DNA of 64,000 nt, from contig NZ_JACEGD010000012.1 of the NCBI RefSeq assembly GCF_016031635.1, positions 124,001-188,000 on the forward strand, in the 5' to 3' direction. Each line of letters begins with the position of its first letter. The first letter of the stretch is position 1. This document shows positions 44,376 to 53,125 of the stretch, one piece after another. The translations under genes and the position numbers were made by a program. Below the pieces are notes generated by a model, which was given only the letters and a program-made list of their open reading frames with translations, searched no databases and had not been told where the DNA came from. This stretch comes from Bradyrhizobium diversitatis (GTDB lineage: Bacteria > Pseudomonadota > Alphaproteobacteria > Rhizobiales > Xanthobacteraceae).

Positions 44376-45015
44376 CCCGTCGGGCAAAACACCCATCCCC
44401 TCGCAAAATCCCGTCAACCCCTTCTTGCGAAAATATTCCACTTTACCGAAATTCGGAATTGCGGCATATTCTCGCCATCCCGGCCCAGGGAGAGGGGCGA
44501 TCGTACGTCGTCACGAACGTGGACCGGGTGCGGTGGACGCGGCAGCGCCGGGCATGCGAGGTGGGACCAGGGCGAGATGAACCTCGTGAGGTCCCGACTG
44601 CGTGCGGACGAACGGCGCTTGGGTCCGGCGAAGCCCTTGGGCAGAGCGGGGCCGCTGCGTACGGCGAAAGCGCGTGGTCCTGACCGTCGTTGCTACGGTC
44701 AAGCCTTGCGGAGATGGGTCGGGACTCAACCGGGCCTTGAGGCATCGCCAATTCGCGAGGTGACGGAGGCCAGAAGGAACTCGGCTCCGGGGAGAGCGCG
44801 CATAAGCCGTCAAACCATCGCGCAGGGAAGGCCGGGTGTTTTCCGGCCCACCTGTCGTCCCGCCTGCGCATTTGCGTGTGCAAATTCTTCGCGCGGCGGA
44901 TCATGGGTGCCAGCCGGCACCCGGCCTTCCCTGCGCCCTCTTCACATGGAGAGGGTCAAGGAAAACAGCAAAACTCGGACGCTTCGCGCCGCGAGAACGC
45001 TGCTGGATGTGTGAG
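44376..45015. repeat. ~640-bp structured repeat element
   Basis: No credible gene is present. The segment has many matched stems: GGGACC/GGTCCC enclosing CGAG/CTCG at ~44563-44596; GACCGT/ACGGTC near 44685-44703; a perfect 19-bp inverted repeat at 44820-44838 and 44918-44936 (core GGGAAGGCCGGGTG); and inside it GGCCGG/CCGGCC and ATTTGC/GCAAAT. I recall closely similar sequences (GCGAGGTGACGGAGGCCAG, then GCAGGGAAGGCCGGG) at many sites in Bradyrhizobium and Rhodopseudomonas. It may encode a structured RNA or be a non-autonomous mobile repeat. Confidence 0.65.
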
Positions 45016-45061
45016 CGCAGGAATGACCGAGCTTTCTCGCCTTGCCGATGCCGCTCGAGGA

Positions 45062-45412
45062 TCAGCGGCGGGCGGCGATCGCCGTCAGCTCCAGCCTGAC
45101 GCCTGGGCCGAGATCCGCGACGCCGATGGCGGCACGCGCCGGCAGATGGTCCACGGTGAAATAGCGCTTCCACACCTGGTTGAACGCCGCCTTGTCGGCG
45201 AGATCAGCCATGAAGATGGTCACCTGCAGAACGCAGGAGAGATCGGAGCCGGCCCCCTCGAGCAGCGTCTTCAACTGGCGCAACACGTCGTCGGCCTGGC
45301 CGGCCATGTCGAGCCCCGGATCCTCGGGAACGATGCCGCCGAGATAGAGCACGCCGTTATGCTCGACGATCTCGTGGAGCAGTCCTTCATAGGGCAGGGA
45401 ACGTTTGATCAC
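45062..45412 (-). CDS. RidA/YjgF-family protein (second copy)
   Basis: A 116-residue RidA-fold protein. The catalytic-type Arg is in DHLPARAAIGVADLGPG and the ligand-binding strand is RLELTAIA. LEGAGSDLSCVLQVTIFMADL is the usual central helix and strand. It should hydrolyse reactive enamines/imines formed by PLP enzymes. Encoded between the repeat element and tRNA-Thr, not with the catabolic operon copy, and only distantly similar to it. Confidence 0.88.
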   Translation of the reverse strand: MIKRSLPYEGLLHEIVEHNGVLYLGGIVPEDPGLDMAGQADDVLRQLKTLLEGAGSDLSCVLQVTIFMADLADKAAFNQVWKRYFTVDHLPARAAIGVADLGPGVRLELTAIAARR

Positions 45413-45452
45413 GATGGCATCCGGGAGTTGCGGGCTCGCTGGCCAGGCGCAG

Positions 45453-45497
45453 GGCTTGTTTCAATAAGGCTTGTTTCAATAAGGCTCGCTTCAATGG
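45453..45497. repeat. Three 15-bp tandem repeats downstream of tRNA-Thr
   Basis: GGCTTGTTTCAATAA occurs at 45453-45467 and again, identical, at 45468-45482. A third copy at 45483-45497 (GGCTCGCTTCAATGG) matches at 11 of 15 positions. The array lies just beyond the 3' end of the leftward tRNA-Thr, within its probable trailer. Confidence 0.8.
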
Positions 45498-45504
45498 GGG
45501 AAGC

Positions 45505-45579
45505 TGGTGCTGCCAGACAGGATTGAACTGTCGACCTCTCCATTACCAATGGAGTGCTCTACCACTGAGCTACGGCAGC
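45505..45579 (-). tRNA. tRNA-Thr (anticodon GGU)
   Basis: A complete 75-nt cloverleaf on the minus strand: acceptor GCTGCCG/TGGCAGC (one G-T pair), D arm GCTC...GAGC, anticodon stem CTCCA/TGGAG with loop TTGGTAA (anticodon GGT), T arm GACAG-TTCAATC-CTGTC, discriminator A and an encoded CCA. Confidence 0.96.
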
Positions 45580-45622
45580 ATGTGCTGGGACAAGAATCGG
45601 GCGCCCGAGGGGCCTACCAAGC

Positions 45623-45782
45623 GGGCCGATATCTGCCACAAGCCCCCCTCCTGTGCAAGCTTGCAAGCCCCGCCGAAGCGAGAAAATCGAGCCGATATCG
45701 GGGCCAAAATGCCCCATTTGATGGGAAATCATCGACTTTCCGCCGATTCGGGGCCCGATATCCCCGGCCAACTGGCCAGTTG
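45623..45782. promoter_or_regulatory. Repeated CCGATATC motifs and palindrome upstream of tRNA-Thr
   Basis: CCGATATC occurs three times, at 45626-45633, 45692-45699 and 45755-45762 (spacing 66 and 63 bp), followed by the perfect 14-bp palindrome CAACTGGCCAGTTG (45769-45782). This is the 317-bp gap between the tRNA and the small gene at 45897. No known binding protein is recognised. Confidence 0.4.
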
Positions 45783-45896
45783 CCCGGGACGCTGGACTTG
45801 CTCCATTTCGCGTTTCGCACGATCGGATCGCGTCGGCCTCTTGAGCTGCCACACTTCGGTGGCATCCTGTCCCCGATTTCCGTGAATGGACCCTTG

Positions 45897-46085
45897 ATGA
45901 CCGACCAGAACGACAAGAGCGCGAGCCAGGCGCGGGCGTCCCGCGACGACCGCCTGAAATCGGCGCTGCGCGAGAACCTGAAGCGGCGGAAGGTGCAGGC
46001 GCGCGAACGCGCCGCAAGCACCGACCCCTCGCAGAACGACGATGGTTCCCTAAATGAGGGGGCCGCCGGCAAGACCGGCAATTGA
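45897..46085 (+). CDS. Small conserved-looking charged protein
   Basis: A 62-residue frame: MTDQNDKSASQARASRDDRLKSALRENLKRRKVQARERA..., a hydrophilic N terminus and one long amphipathic Lys/Arg/Glu helix. I recall short proteins with the RLKxALRENLKRRKxQARERA stretch next to tRNA-Thr in Bradyrhizobium. No function is known. The weak upstream SD and small size keep confidence moderate. Confidence 0.65.
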   Translation: MTDQNDKSASQARASRDDRLKSALRENLKRRKVQARERAASTDPSQNDDGSLNEGAAGKTGN

Positions 46086-46123
46086 AGGCGGGCGGCTGGA
46101 ATTTTGGAGTGCATGAGGTGGCC

Positions 46124-47128
46124 ATGGGGCAGGACGAACCACAACGAACCGACCGTGACGCGCAGCTGTCGCGCTTCATTCGCCCCGAGCAGACCTTTCC
46201 GGCGCTGTCACCGGCCGAGATCGAACGGATCAGGCACTTCGGCGAAATCCGCACCTTCGCGGATGGCGAGTTGCTGTTCGAGACCGGCAAGCCCGGCCCC
46301 GGCATGTTCGTCGTGCTGAAGGGCCTTGTCGCCATCACCCAGCGCGACGGGCTCGGCCACGTCACCCCGGTGATCGACCAGGGGCCGGGTCAATTCCTGG
46401 CCGAACTCAGCCAGCTCTCCGGCCGGCCTGCGCTGGTCGACGGCCGCGCCGAGGGCGATGTCGAGACGCTGCTGCTTCCGCCGGACCGGCTGCGCGCGCT
46501 GCTGGTCGCCGAGGCCGAGCTTGGCGAGCGCATCATGCGGGCGCTGATCCTGCGCCGGGTCAATCTGATCCAGGACGGCGCCGGCGGCCCCGTGCTGATC
46601 GGACCGTCGAACTCCGTCGGGGTGGTGCGGTTGCAGGGGTTCCTCACCCGCAACGGCCAGCCGCATCATCTGCTCGACCCCGATCGCGATCGCGATGCGG
46701 CCGAACTGATCGCGCGGTATTTGCCGAAGCCCGAAGACTGGCCGCTGGTCGTCACTGCCGATGGCGCGCATCTACGACGTTGCGGTCGTCGGCTGCGGAC
46801 CCGCAGGGCTCGCCACCGCCGTGTATGCGGCGTCCGAAGGGCTGTCGGTCGCCGTGCTCGACACCCGCGCCTTCGGCGGCCAGGCCGGCGCCAGCGCGCG
46901 GATCGAGAACTATCTGGGCTTTCCGACCGGCATCTCGGGCCAGGCCCTGACCGCGCGTGCGTTCACCCAGGCGCAGAAATTCGGCGCCGACATCATGATT
47001 CCGGTGACGGTGAAGTCGCTGGACTGCACGCGCGGGAATGGCGCATTTTCGGTGACGATCGAGGGCAGCGATCCCCTGCGTTCGCGCGCCGTGGTGGTCG
47101 CGAGCGGCGCGCGCTATCGCCGGCCTGA
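46124..47128 (+). pseudogene. cNMP-binding N-terminal part of a broken TrxR-like fusion gene
   Basis: The first ~215 codons encode a cNMP-binding domain (FADGELLFETGKPGPGMFVVLKGLVA, GQFLAELSQLSGRPALVDG in part) and a linker domain (IRLQGFLTRNGQPHH-like VVRLQGFLTRNGQPHHLL, then WPLVVTADG). Family proteins continue with ~25 linker residues into a thioredoxin-reductase-like FAD domain. Here the linker is missing and the frame shifts near 46763; the remaining ~120 codons are out-of-frame sequence with no homologous look. SD GAGGTGG precedes ATG 46124. Confidence 0.8.
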
Positions 47129-47759
47129 CATCGCGAACCTCGACAAGTTCGAGGGACGCGGCGTCTGGTACTGGGCCTCGCCGGTCGAGGCACGGCTCTG
47201 CGCCGGAGAGGAGGTGGCCCTCGTCGGTGCCGGCAATTCGGCAGGGCAGGCCGCCGTGTTCCTGTCGGGCCACGCCAGGAAAGTGCTGATGATCATCCGC
47301 GGCGGCGGCCTGGGCGCCAGCATGTCGCGCTATCTCATCGAGCGCATCGAAGCGACACCGAACATCGAACTGATGTTCAACACCGAGATTACCGCGCTCG
47401 AGGGCGACGAGGCCTCGCTGCTGCGGCGTATCCGCTGGAAAAGCCGGTTGTCGGACGACGAGGATTCTGCCGACATCCGCAATCTCTTCCTGTTCGTCGG
47501 CGCCGATCCCGCCACCTCCTGGCTCGACGGCTGCGGCGTGACGCTCGATCGCGGCGGTTTCGTCGTGACAGGTGCGCAGTCCGAACAGAACCAGGGCAAG
47601 CTGGTGGCGCCGCTGGAAACATCCGTGCCCGGCGTCTATGCCGTCGGCGACGTCCGCTCCGGCTCGGTCAAGCGCGTCGGCGGCGCCATCGGCGAGGGCG
47701 CGCAGGTCGTGGCGTCCCTGCACGGCTATCTCGGCGACGTCGCAAAACCGGCGCTTTAG
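46761..47759 (+). CDS. Thioredoxin reductase-like FAD oxidoreductase part of the broken fusion
   Basis: A 332-residue NAD(P)/FAD-binding unit: FAD motif VVGCGPAGLAT (family usually GAGPAG), FGGQAGASARIENYLGFPTGISGQAL, NADPH motif VALVGAGNSAGQAA, and the FAD end motif GVYAVGDVRSGSVKRV. The CxxC of true thioredoxin reductases is absent (WYWASPVE), as usual in the cNMP-fused subfamily. It starts at an ATG inside the 46124 frame, with no SD, so it may be poorly translated alone. Together the two parts equal the expected fusion less about 23 residues. Confidence 0.85.
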   Translation: MARIYDVAVVGCGPAGLATAVYAASEGLSVAVLDTRAFGGQAGASARIENYLGFPTGISGQALTARAFTQAQKFGADIMIPVTVKSLDCTRGNGAFSVTIEGSDPLRSRAVVVASGARYRRPDIANLDKFEGRGVWYWASPVEARLCAGEEVALVGAGNSAGQAAVFLSGHARKVLMIIRGGGLGASMSRYLIERIEATPNIELMFNTEITALEGDEASLLRRIRWKSRLSDDEDSADIRNLFLFVGADPATSWLDGCGVTLDRGGFVVTGAQSEQNQGKLVAPLETSVPGVYAVGDVRSGSVKRVGGAIGEGAQVVASLHGYLGDVAKPAL

Positions 47760-47820
47760 GCACGCAGAAGACAAGCGAATGGCAAGTCAAATGGGACTTG
47801 CCATTGCGCCACATCCTGCA

Positions 47821-47945
47821 GACTATCCCCTCATCCTGAGGAGCGCGCCTGAGCGCGCGTCTCGAAGGATGAAGGCCCGGAACGACGACCCGGGCCTTTC
47901 ATGGTTCGAGACGTGTGCTTCGCACGCTCCTCACCATGAGGATCC
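47821..47945. repeat. Inverted repeat of CCTCATCCTGAGGAGCGCGCC type
   Basis: CCTCATCCTGAGGAGCG at the left and CGCTCCTCACCATGAGG at the right are inverted; GCGCGCCTGAGCGCGC and GTGTGCTTCGCACGC are inner hairpins. GGCCCGG/CCGGGCC form the inner stem at the centre. Related in wording to the repeat at 262. It lies between the broken reductase and the EthD gene. Confidence 0.7.
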
Positions 47946-47975
47946 AAGCACAACAAATTTTCACGGGAGGACCAA

Positions 47976-48284
47976 ATGGCTGAAATCGTCGTGCTGTACA
48001 AAACGCCCAAGGACGCTGCCGCCTTCGACAATTACTATGCCGAGACGCACATCCCGCTCGCCAAGAAACTTCCCGGCCTGAAGAAATACGCCGTCAGCAA
48101 GGGGCCGGTCGCATCTCCCGCAGGTCCTTCCGGGATCCATCTCGTCGCCATTCTCACCTTCGACAGCGTGGCCGACATTCAGGCGGCATTCGCCAGCCCC
48201 GAAGGCAAGGCGACCGGCGCCGACGTGCCCAAGTTCGCCAGCGGCGGTGCCGACCTCTTGATCTTCGACACCAAGGACGCGTGA
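47976..48284 (+). CDS. EthD family protein
   Basis: A 102-residue dimeric alpha+beta barrel protein with the EthD start MAEIVVLYKTPKDAAAFDNYYAETHIPLAKKLPGLKKY (given in part). Members are small stress or catabolic proteins with no single known reaction. Good SD (GGGAGGA). No linked ether-degradation genes are seen. Confidence 0.88.
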   Translation: MAEIVVLYKTPKDAAAFDNYYAETHIPLAKKLPGLKKYAVSKGPVASPAGPSGIHLVAILTFDSVADIQAAFASPEGKATGADVPKFASGGADLLIFDTKDA

Positions 48285-48474
48285 AGGATCGATTCGACTT
48301 TCGTCGGAAACGGCCGTCCGTCGTGACGGCGACGCAAGAAACCGGCCACGCGTTTGTCGATTCGCACGATGACGCATGGCCGCGCCTTTGCATGTGACGA
48401 CAACGCAGGTGGCAATCCCATGAGGACCGTAATACTACTCTCAACATCTCAATGCGGAGAACAGGAGAGATGTC

Positions 48475-48984
48475 ATGGTCCTTGGGTTGAGTCTGCCCGC
48501 CCTTACGCTGATCCATGTCATCATCAGCCTGATCGCCATCGTCGCAGGCCTCGTCGTGATGTTCGGCCTGCTCGGCTCGAAGCCGATGCCGGCCCTCACC
48601 GCGATCTTCCTGCTGACCACGATCCTCACCAGCGCCACCGGTTTCCTGTTTCCGTTCAAGGAGCTGCTGCCCTCGCATATCATCGGCATCATCTCGCTGG
48701 TGCTGCTCGCGATCGCCTGCGTCGCGCTGTACGGCATGAAGCTCGCCGGAGTCTGGCGCCCGGTCTATATCGTGACCGCGATGATCTCGCTCTATTTCAA
48801 CGTCTTCGTGCTGGTCATCCAGTCGTTCCTGAAGGTGCCGGCGCTCGCCGCCCTCGCACCGGCCGTGCCGCCGGCGCCGCCGTCCGGTCCGGTGTTCGCC
48901 GTGGTGCAGGGCATCGTGCTGGTGTTCTTCGTGGTGCTGACCATCGGCGCCTGGCGCCGCTTCCGACCGATGGCGTTTGCCTGA
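48475..48984 (+). CDS. Small membrane protein, about five spans
   Basis: A 169-residue hydrophobic protein: spans LTLIHVIISLIAIVAGLVVMFG, ALTAIFLLTTILTSATGF, IIGIISLVLLAIACVALYG, YIVTAMISLYFNVFVLVIQ and VVQGIVLVFFVVLTIGAW (given in part). SD GGAGAGATGTC precedes the ATG. I do not recognise the family. The spacing to the next gene (131 bp) suggests a separate unit. Confidence 0.72.
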   Translation: MVLGLSLPALTLIHVIISLIAIVAGLVVMFGLLGSKPMPALTAIFLLTTILTSATGFLFPFKELLPSHIIGIISLVLLAIACVALYGMKLAGVWRPVYIVTAMISLYFNVFVLVIQSFLKVPALAALAPAVPPAPPSGPVFAVVQGIVLVFFVVLTIGAWRRFRPMAFA

Positions 48985-49115
48985 TCACACGATTCTCAAC
49001 GCTCCCCGTTGATGCGAGGCATCGCATTCAGAATCTCGCGTTGCTATCTGCACGGCATAGGCGCGTGCTCGTCCGCGCGCCACGCATTTGATTTTTCACC
49101 GAAAGAGAGCAATCC

Positions 49116-49940
49116 ATGCCCACCATCACCACCAAAGACGGCGTCGAGATCTTCTACAAGGATTGGGGCTCTGGCCAGCCGATCGTGTTCAGCCATGGCT
49201 GGCCGCTGTCGGCGGACGACTGGGACGCGCAGATGTTGTTCTTCGTCGCGCACGGTTATCGCGTCATCGCCCATGACCGCCGCGGCCACGGCCGCTCGGC
49301 GCAGGTCGCCGACGGCCACGACATGGATCACTATGCCGATGATCTTGCGGCGGTCACCGCGCATCTCGACCTCAAGAACGCCATTCATGTCGGCCATTCC
49401 ACCGGCGGCGGCGAGGTCGTGCACTACATCGCGCGCCACGGCGAGAGCCGGGTGGCGAAGGCCGCGATCCTCTCCGCCGTGCCGCCGCTGATGGTGCAGA
49501 CCGCGGCCAATCCCGGCGGCCTGCCGAAGAGCGTGTTCGACGATCTCCAGAGGCAGCTCGCCGCCAGCCGTACGCAATTCTATCGCGACCTCCCCGCCGG
49601 CCCGTTCTACGGCTACAACCGCCCCGGCGCACAGCCGTCGGAAGCGGTGATCCAGAACTGGTGGCGCCAGGGCATGATGGGCGGCGCCAAGGCCCATTAC
49701 GACGGCATCGTCGCGTTCTCGCAGACCGACTTCACCGAGGACCTCAAGAAGATCAACGTGCCGGTGCTGGTGATGCACGGCGACGACGACCAGATCGTGC
49801 CTTATGCCGATTCCGCGCCGCTCTCGGCCAAGCTGCTCAAGAAGGGCATCCTGAAGACCTACAAGGGCTTTCCGCATGGCATGCCGACCACGCACGCGGA
49901 AACCATCAACGCCGACCTGCTGGCGTTCTTCAAGGAGTGA
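49116..49940 (+). CDS. Non-haem chloroperoxidase-type alpha/beta hydrolase
   Basis: A 274-residue hydrolase of the cofactor-free haloperoxidase/esterase group. Nucleophile GHSTGGGE (about residue 99), acid MHGDDDQIVP, His in GFPHGMPTTHAE; oxyanion loop SHGWPLSADDWD and RRGHGRSAQ are typical. It probably acts as an esterase or perhydrolase on an unknown substrate. A good RBS (AAGAGAG) precedes it. Confidence 0.9.
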   Translation: MPTITTKDGVEIFYKDWGSGQPIVFSHGWPLSADDWDAQMLFFVAHGYRVIAHDRRGHGRSAQVADGHDMDHYADDLAAVTAHLDLKNAIHVGHSTGGGEVVHYIARHGESRVAKAAILSAVPPLMVQTAANPGGLPKSVFDDLQRQLAASRTQFYRDLPAGPFYGYNRPGAQPSEAVIQNWWRQGMMGGAKAHYDGIVAFSQTDFTEDLKKINVPVLVMHGDDDQIVPYADSAPLSAKLLKKGILKTYKGFPHGMPTTHAETINADLLAFFKE

Positions 49941-50012
49941 GTGACTCTTACCTTCCCCTTGCGGGGCAGGGACATCGCATGTGAGGTGTGAGGCACCGAC
50001 TGTTTCTACAGC

Positions 50013-50095
50013 GTCATGGCCGGGCTTGTCCCGGCCATCCACGCGTTTCCACGCAGCACAAGAACGTGGATGCCCGGGACAAGCCCGGGCATGAC
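50013..50095. repeat. 31-bp inverted repeat (GTCATGGCCGGGCTTGTCCC type)
   Basis: GTCATGGCCGGGCTTGTCCC... (50013-50043) is inverted at 50065-50095 with few mismatches, separated by 21 bp. The hairpin resembles elements common in Bradyrhizobium (GTCATGGCCGGGCTTG); a worn copy is at 6227. The 331-bp gap between the hydrolase and the DUF2948 gene holds only this. Confidence 0.75.
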
Positions 50096-50271
50096 GACCT
50101 CTGCAAATGTGCACATGCGATGGCCCTGCCTTGCGGGGGAGGGGTATCCGCGCAGCGTGCTGGAGATGGAGGATATCAATAGCCTCTAACCTGCCGGCCG
50201 GTTAGTTTGCGCGGAAATTTCGGGGCCCGCACGCGTTGAGCCCTGACCCCTCCAATGGAGAAGCGTCGGAA

Positions 50272-50715
50272 ATGTCGCCCCAGCTCAAACTGATCGCGCT
50301 CGACGCCGACGACCTCGCCGTGATCTCGACCCATGTCCAAGACGCCCGAGTCCAGACCTCCGACATCATCTGGCGGCAGGGCGAGAAGCGGCTTGTGGTC
50401 GGAATGAGCCGGCTGGACTGGGAGCAGACATTGGAGGGCGAAGCCGAACCACGCCGGCTGGTCGCCGCGCTCCGTTTCGACCGTGTGCTCGCCTGCAAGT
50501 CGCGCAACATCGATCTCGCCGCGCCGGACAAGGTGCTGGACCTCGTCGGCATTGAATTTCACTCCCAGGACGGGCGCCACGAGGAGCCCGGCGGCAGCGC
50601 CCTGCTTCTGTTCGCCCAGGGCGGCGCCATCCGCCTCGATGTCGAGTGCCTGGAATGCGAGCTGACCGACCTCGGGGACGACGCGCTGGGAACGGGCATC
50701 GAGGGGGAGGGGTGA
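50272..50715 (+). CDS. DUF2948 family protein
   Basis: A 147-residue alphaproteobacterial protein, recognised by position next to hisD and by the segments LIALDADDLAVISTHVQDA, LVVGMSRLDWEQ and RLDVECLECELTDLG. Function is unknown. In many relatives murA lies just upstream; here it does not. Confidence 0.85.
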   Translation: MSPQLKLIALDADDLAVISTHVQDARVQTSDIIWRQGEKRLVVGMSRLDWEQTLEGEAEPRRLVAALRFDRVLACKSRNIDLAAPDKVLDLVGIEFHSQDGRHEEPGGSALLLFAQGGAIRLDVECLECELTDLGDDALGTGIEGEG

Positions 50716-50862
50716 AGTGGCCGGTATACCAGCCGAATGGGCTGGGGCCCTCGCCGGAACGGCATCTGCCGAGGGTTGACGCAGCTTCCCCGCCGCGCCA
50801 TTGAGCAGGGGACCCGGTGCGCCGATCCGCCCCCAAAATACCAGCCAGAAGCCAAGCGAAAC

Positions 50863-52158
50863 ATGCCCGTTCGCCTCGACCGCAGCAGCGCCGATTTTGA
50901 CCAGCGATTCGCCGCCTTCCTCGCCGCCAAGCGCGAGGCTTCGGCCGATGTCGAGGCCGCCGCGCGCGCGATCGTCGACGACGTGGCCAGGCGTGGCGAT
51001 GCCGCCCTGCTCGAAGCCACGGCAAAGTTCGACCGGCTCACGCTGGATGCATACTCCTTGCGCATCTCCGCCGCCGAGACCGAGGCCGCCGTGAAGGCCT
51101 GCGATGGCGCGACGCTGGATGCGCTCGAGCTCGCGCGGGACCGCATCGAGACCTATCACCGCCGTCAGCTTCCAAAGGACGAGCGCTTCACCGACCCGCT
51201 CGGCGTCGAGCTCGGCTGGCGCTACACCGCGATCGAATCCGCCGGCCTCTACGTTCCCGGCGGCACCGCGGCCTATCCGTCCTCGGTGCTGATGAACGCG
51301 GTGCCCGCGAAAGTCGCCGGCGTTTCACGCCTCGTGATGGTGGTGCCTTCGCCGGACGGCAAGCTCAATCCGCTGGTGCTGGCGGCCGCGCATCTCGGCG
51401 GCGTCACCGAGATCTACCGTGTCGGCGGCGCGCAGGCCGTCGCCGCGCTCGCGCACGGTACCGCGACGATCGCGCCGGTCGCAAAGATCGTCGGCCCCGG
51501 CAACGCCTATGTTGCCGCCGCGAAGCGGCTGGTGTTCGGCAAGGTCGGTATCGACATGATCGCCGGCCCCTCGGAGGTACTGGTGATTGCCGACGATACC
51601 GGCAACGCCGACTGGATCGCCGCCGACCTGCTGGCGCAGGCCGAGCACGATGCGAGCGCGCAGTCGATCCTGATCACGGACTCGGCACGCCTTGCCGCCG
51701 ACGTCGAAAAGGCGGTCGAGGCGCAGCTGAAGACGCTGCCGCGCGCGGCGATCGCAGGCAGCTCCTGGGCCGATTTCGGCGCCGTCATCATGGTGAAGAA
51801 CCTCGCCGAGGCGATCCCGCTCGCGGACGCCATCGCTGCCGAGCATCTCGAGATCATGACCTCCGATCCGGAGGCGCTCGCCGAAAAGATCCGTAACGCC
51901 GGCGCGGTGTTCCTGGGGCCCCATACGCCCGAGGCGATCGGCGACTATGTCGGCGGCTCCAATCACGTGCTGCCGACGGCGCGCTCGGCGCGATTTTCCT
52001 CCGGGCTCTCGGTGCACGACTTCATCAAGCGCACCTCGATCCTGAAATGCGGACCCGATCAATTGCGTGCGCTCGGTCCGGCCGCGATGACGCTGGGCAA
52101 GGCGGAGGGGCTGGATGCCCATTCGCGTTCGATTGGATTGCGCCTCAATCTGTCATGA
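50863..52158 (+). CDS. hisD: Histidinol dehydrogenase
   Basis: A 431-residue Zn enzyme that oxidises L-histidinol to histidine in the last two steps of histidine synthesis. Signatures: YVPGGTAAYPSSVLMNAVPAKVAGV (given in part), GPGNAYVAAAKRLVFGKVGIDMIAGPSEV with the metal/catalytic region, and QAEHDASAQSILIT. Start ATG 50863 has a weak SD (AGCGAAAC). It overlaps the UPF0262 gene by 4 bp. Confidence 0.96.
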   Translation: MPVRLDRSSADFDQRFAAFLAAKREASADVEAAARAIVDDVARRGDAALLEATAKFDRLTLDAYSLRISAAETEAAVKACDGATLDALELARDRIETYHRRQLPKDERFTDPLGVELGWRYTAIESAGLYVPGGTAAYPSSVLMNAVPAKVAGVSRLVMVVPSPDGKLNPLVLAAAHLGGVTEIYRVGGAQAVAALAHGTATIAPVAKIVGPGNAYVAAAKRLVFGKVGIDMIAGPSEVLVIADDTGNADWIAADLLAQAEHDASAQSILITDSARLAADVEKAVEAQLKTLPRAAIAGSSWADFGAVIMVKNLAEAIPLADAIAAEHLEIMTSDPEALAEKIRNAGAVFLGPHTPEAIGDYVGGSNHVLPTARSARFSSGLSVHDFIKRTSILKCGPDQLRALGPAAMTLGKAEGLDAHSRSIGLRLNLS

Positions 52159-52652
52159 CAAAGCCGCCCGAACAGGACGACTCGGCCAATCGCATCGTCG
52201 GCGTCACGCTCGACGAGGACTCGATCGGCCGTTCCGGGCCGGACATCGAGCATGAGCGGGCGATCGCGATCTATGATCTGATCGAGCAGAATTTGTTCGC
52301 GCCCGAGGGCGCGGAGGGCAAGGGCCCCTTCACGCTGCATATCGGCATCACCGGCAACCGGTTGATGTTCGACATCCGCCGCGAGGACGGCTCGCCTGTC
52401 GTCGCGCATCTGTTGTCGCTGACGCCGTTCCGGCGGATCGTGAAGGACTATTTCATGATCTGCGACAGCTACTACCAGGCGATCCGCACCGCGACCCCCG
52501 ACAAGATCGAGGCGATCGACATGGGCCGCCGCGGCATTCATGACGAGGGATCGCGCACGCTCCAGGAGCGACTGAAGGGCAAGGTGCGGGTCGACTTCGA
52601 GACCTCGCGCCGCCTGTTCACCCTCATTACCGTCCTGCATTGGAAGGGGTAG
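52155..52652 (+). CDS. UPF0262 family protein
   Basis: A 165-residue protein conserved after hisD in many alphaproteobacteria. Typical segments are RAIAIYDLIEQNLFAP, GPFTLHIGITGNRLMFDIRREDG and LTPFRRIVKDYFMICDSYYQAI. No reaction is known. The ATG overlaps the hisD stop (ATGA), so they are co-translated. Confidence 0.93.
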   Translation: MTKPPEQDDSANRIVGVTLDEDSIGRSGPDIEHERAIAIYDLIEQNLFAPEGAEGKGPFTLHIGITGNRLMFDIRREDGSPVVAHLLSLTPFRRIVKDYFMICDSYYQAIRTATPDKIEAIDMGRRGIHDEGSRTLQERLKGKVRVDFETSRRLFTLITVLHWKG

Positions 52653-52657
52653 GCGCG

Positions 52658-53125
52658 ATGGCGGGTCCGCCACGCGCACGCGATCCGCAATCGGTGCTGT
52701 TCGCCTGTGCGATGAACAGCGTGCGCTCGCCGATGGCCGAGAGCCTGTTGCTGCACATGTTTCCGCAGGGCCTTTACGTGAAGTCGGCCGGTACCAGGAA
52801 GGGTGAGCTCGATCCATTCGCGGTCGCCGTGATGGCCGAGCTCGGCCAGGACATCTCGGCCCACAAGCCGCAGACCTTCGAGGAGCTGGAGGACTGGGAG
52901 GGGCTGAATTTCGACCTCATCATCACGCTCTCGCCCGAGGCGCATCACAAGGCACTGGAGCTGACACGGACACTCGCGGCCGAGGTCGAATACTGGCCGA
53001 CGCAGGATCCCACCATCACCGAAGGCAGCCGCGACCAGAAGCTCGCTGCCTATCGCGAGGTCTGCGATCAGCTCTTGATGCGCATCCGCCGGCGCTTCGC
53101 CAAGGCGGGCGCGGCGAGCGGGTAG
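52658..53125 (+). CDS. Low molecular weight protein-tyrosine-phosphatase family protein
   Basis: A 155-residue phosphatase with the C-x5-R loop CAMNSVRS (about residues 17-23) and an Asp-Pro in the general-acid position (TQDPT). The family includes arsenate reductases and tyrosine phosphatases; the substrate is open. It follows the UPF0262 gene by 5 bp in the conserved hisD block. Confidence 0.92.
   Translation: MAGPPRARDPQSVLFACAMNSVRSPMAESLLLHMFPQGLYVKSAGTRKGELDPFAVAVMAELGQDISAHKPQTFEELEDWEGLNFDLIITLSPEAHHKALELTRTLAAEVEYWPTQDPTITEGSRDQKLAAYREVCDQLLMRIRRRFAKAGAASG

Noticed and set aside
44577..45014. A 145-codon plus-strand frame in the 44.4-45.0 kb element
   Set aside because: It is Arg/Ala/Pro-rich, has no SD, and crosses the long inverted repeats, so it is better read as part of a structured repeat.
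45507..46085. A longer version of the 45897 gene starting inside tRNA-Thr
   Set aside because: The extension runs through the tRNA and the repeated motif region; only the last 62 codons look like a protein.
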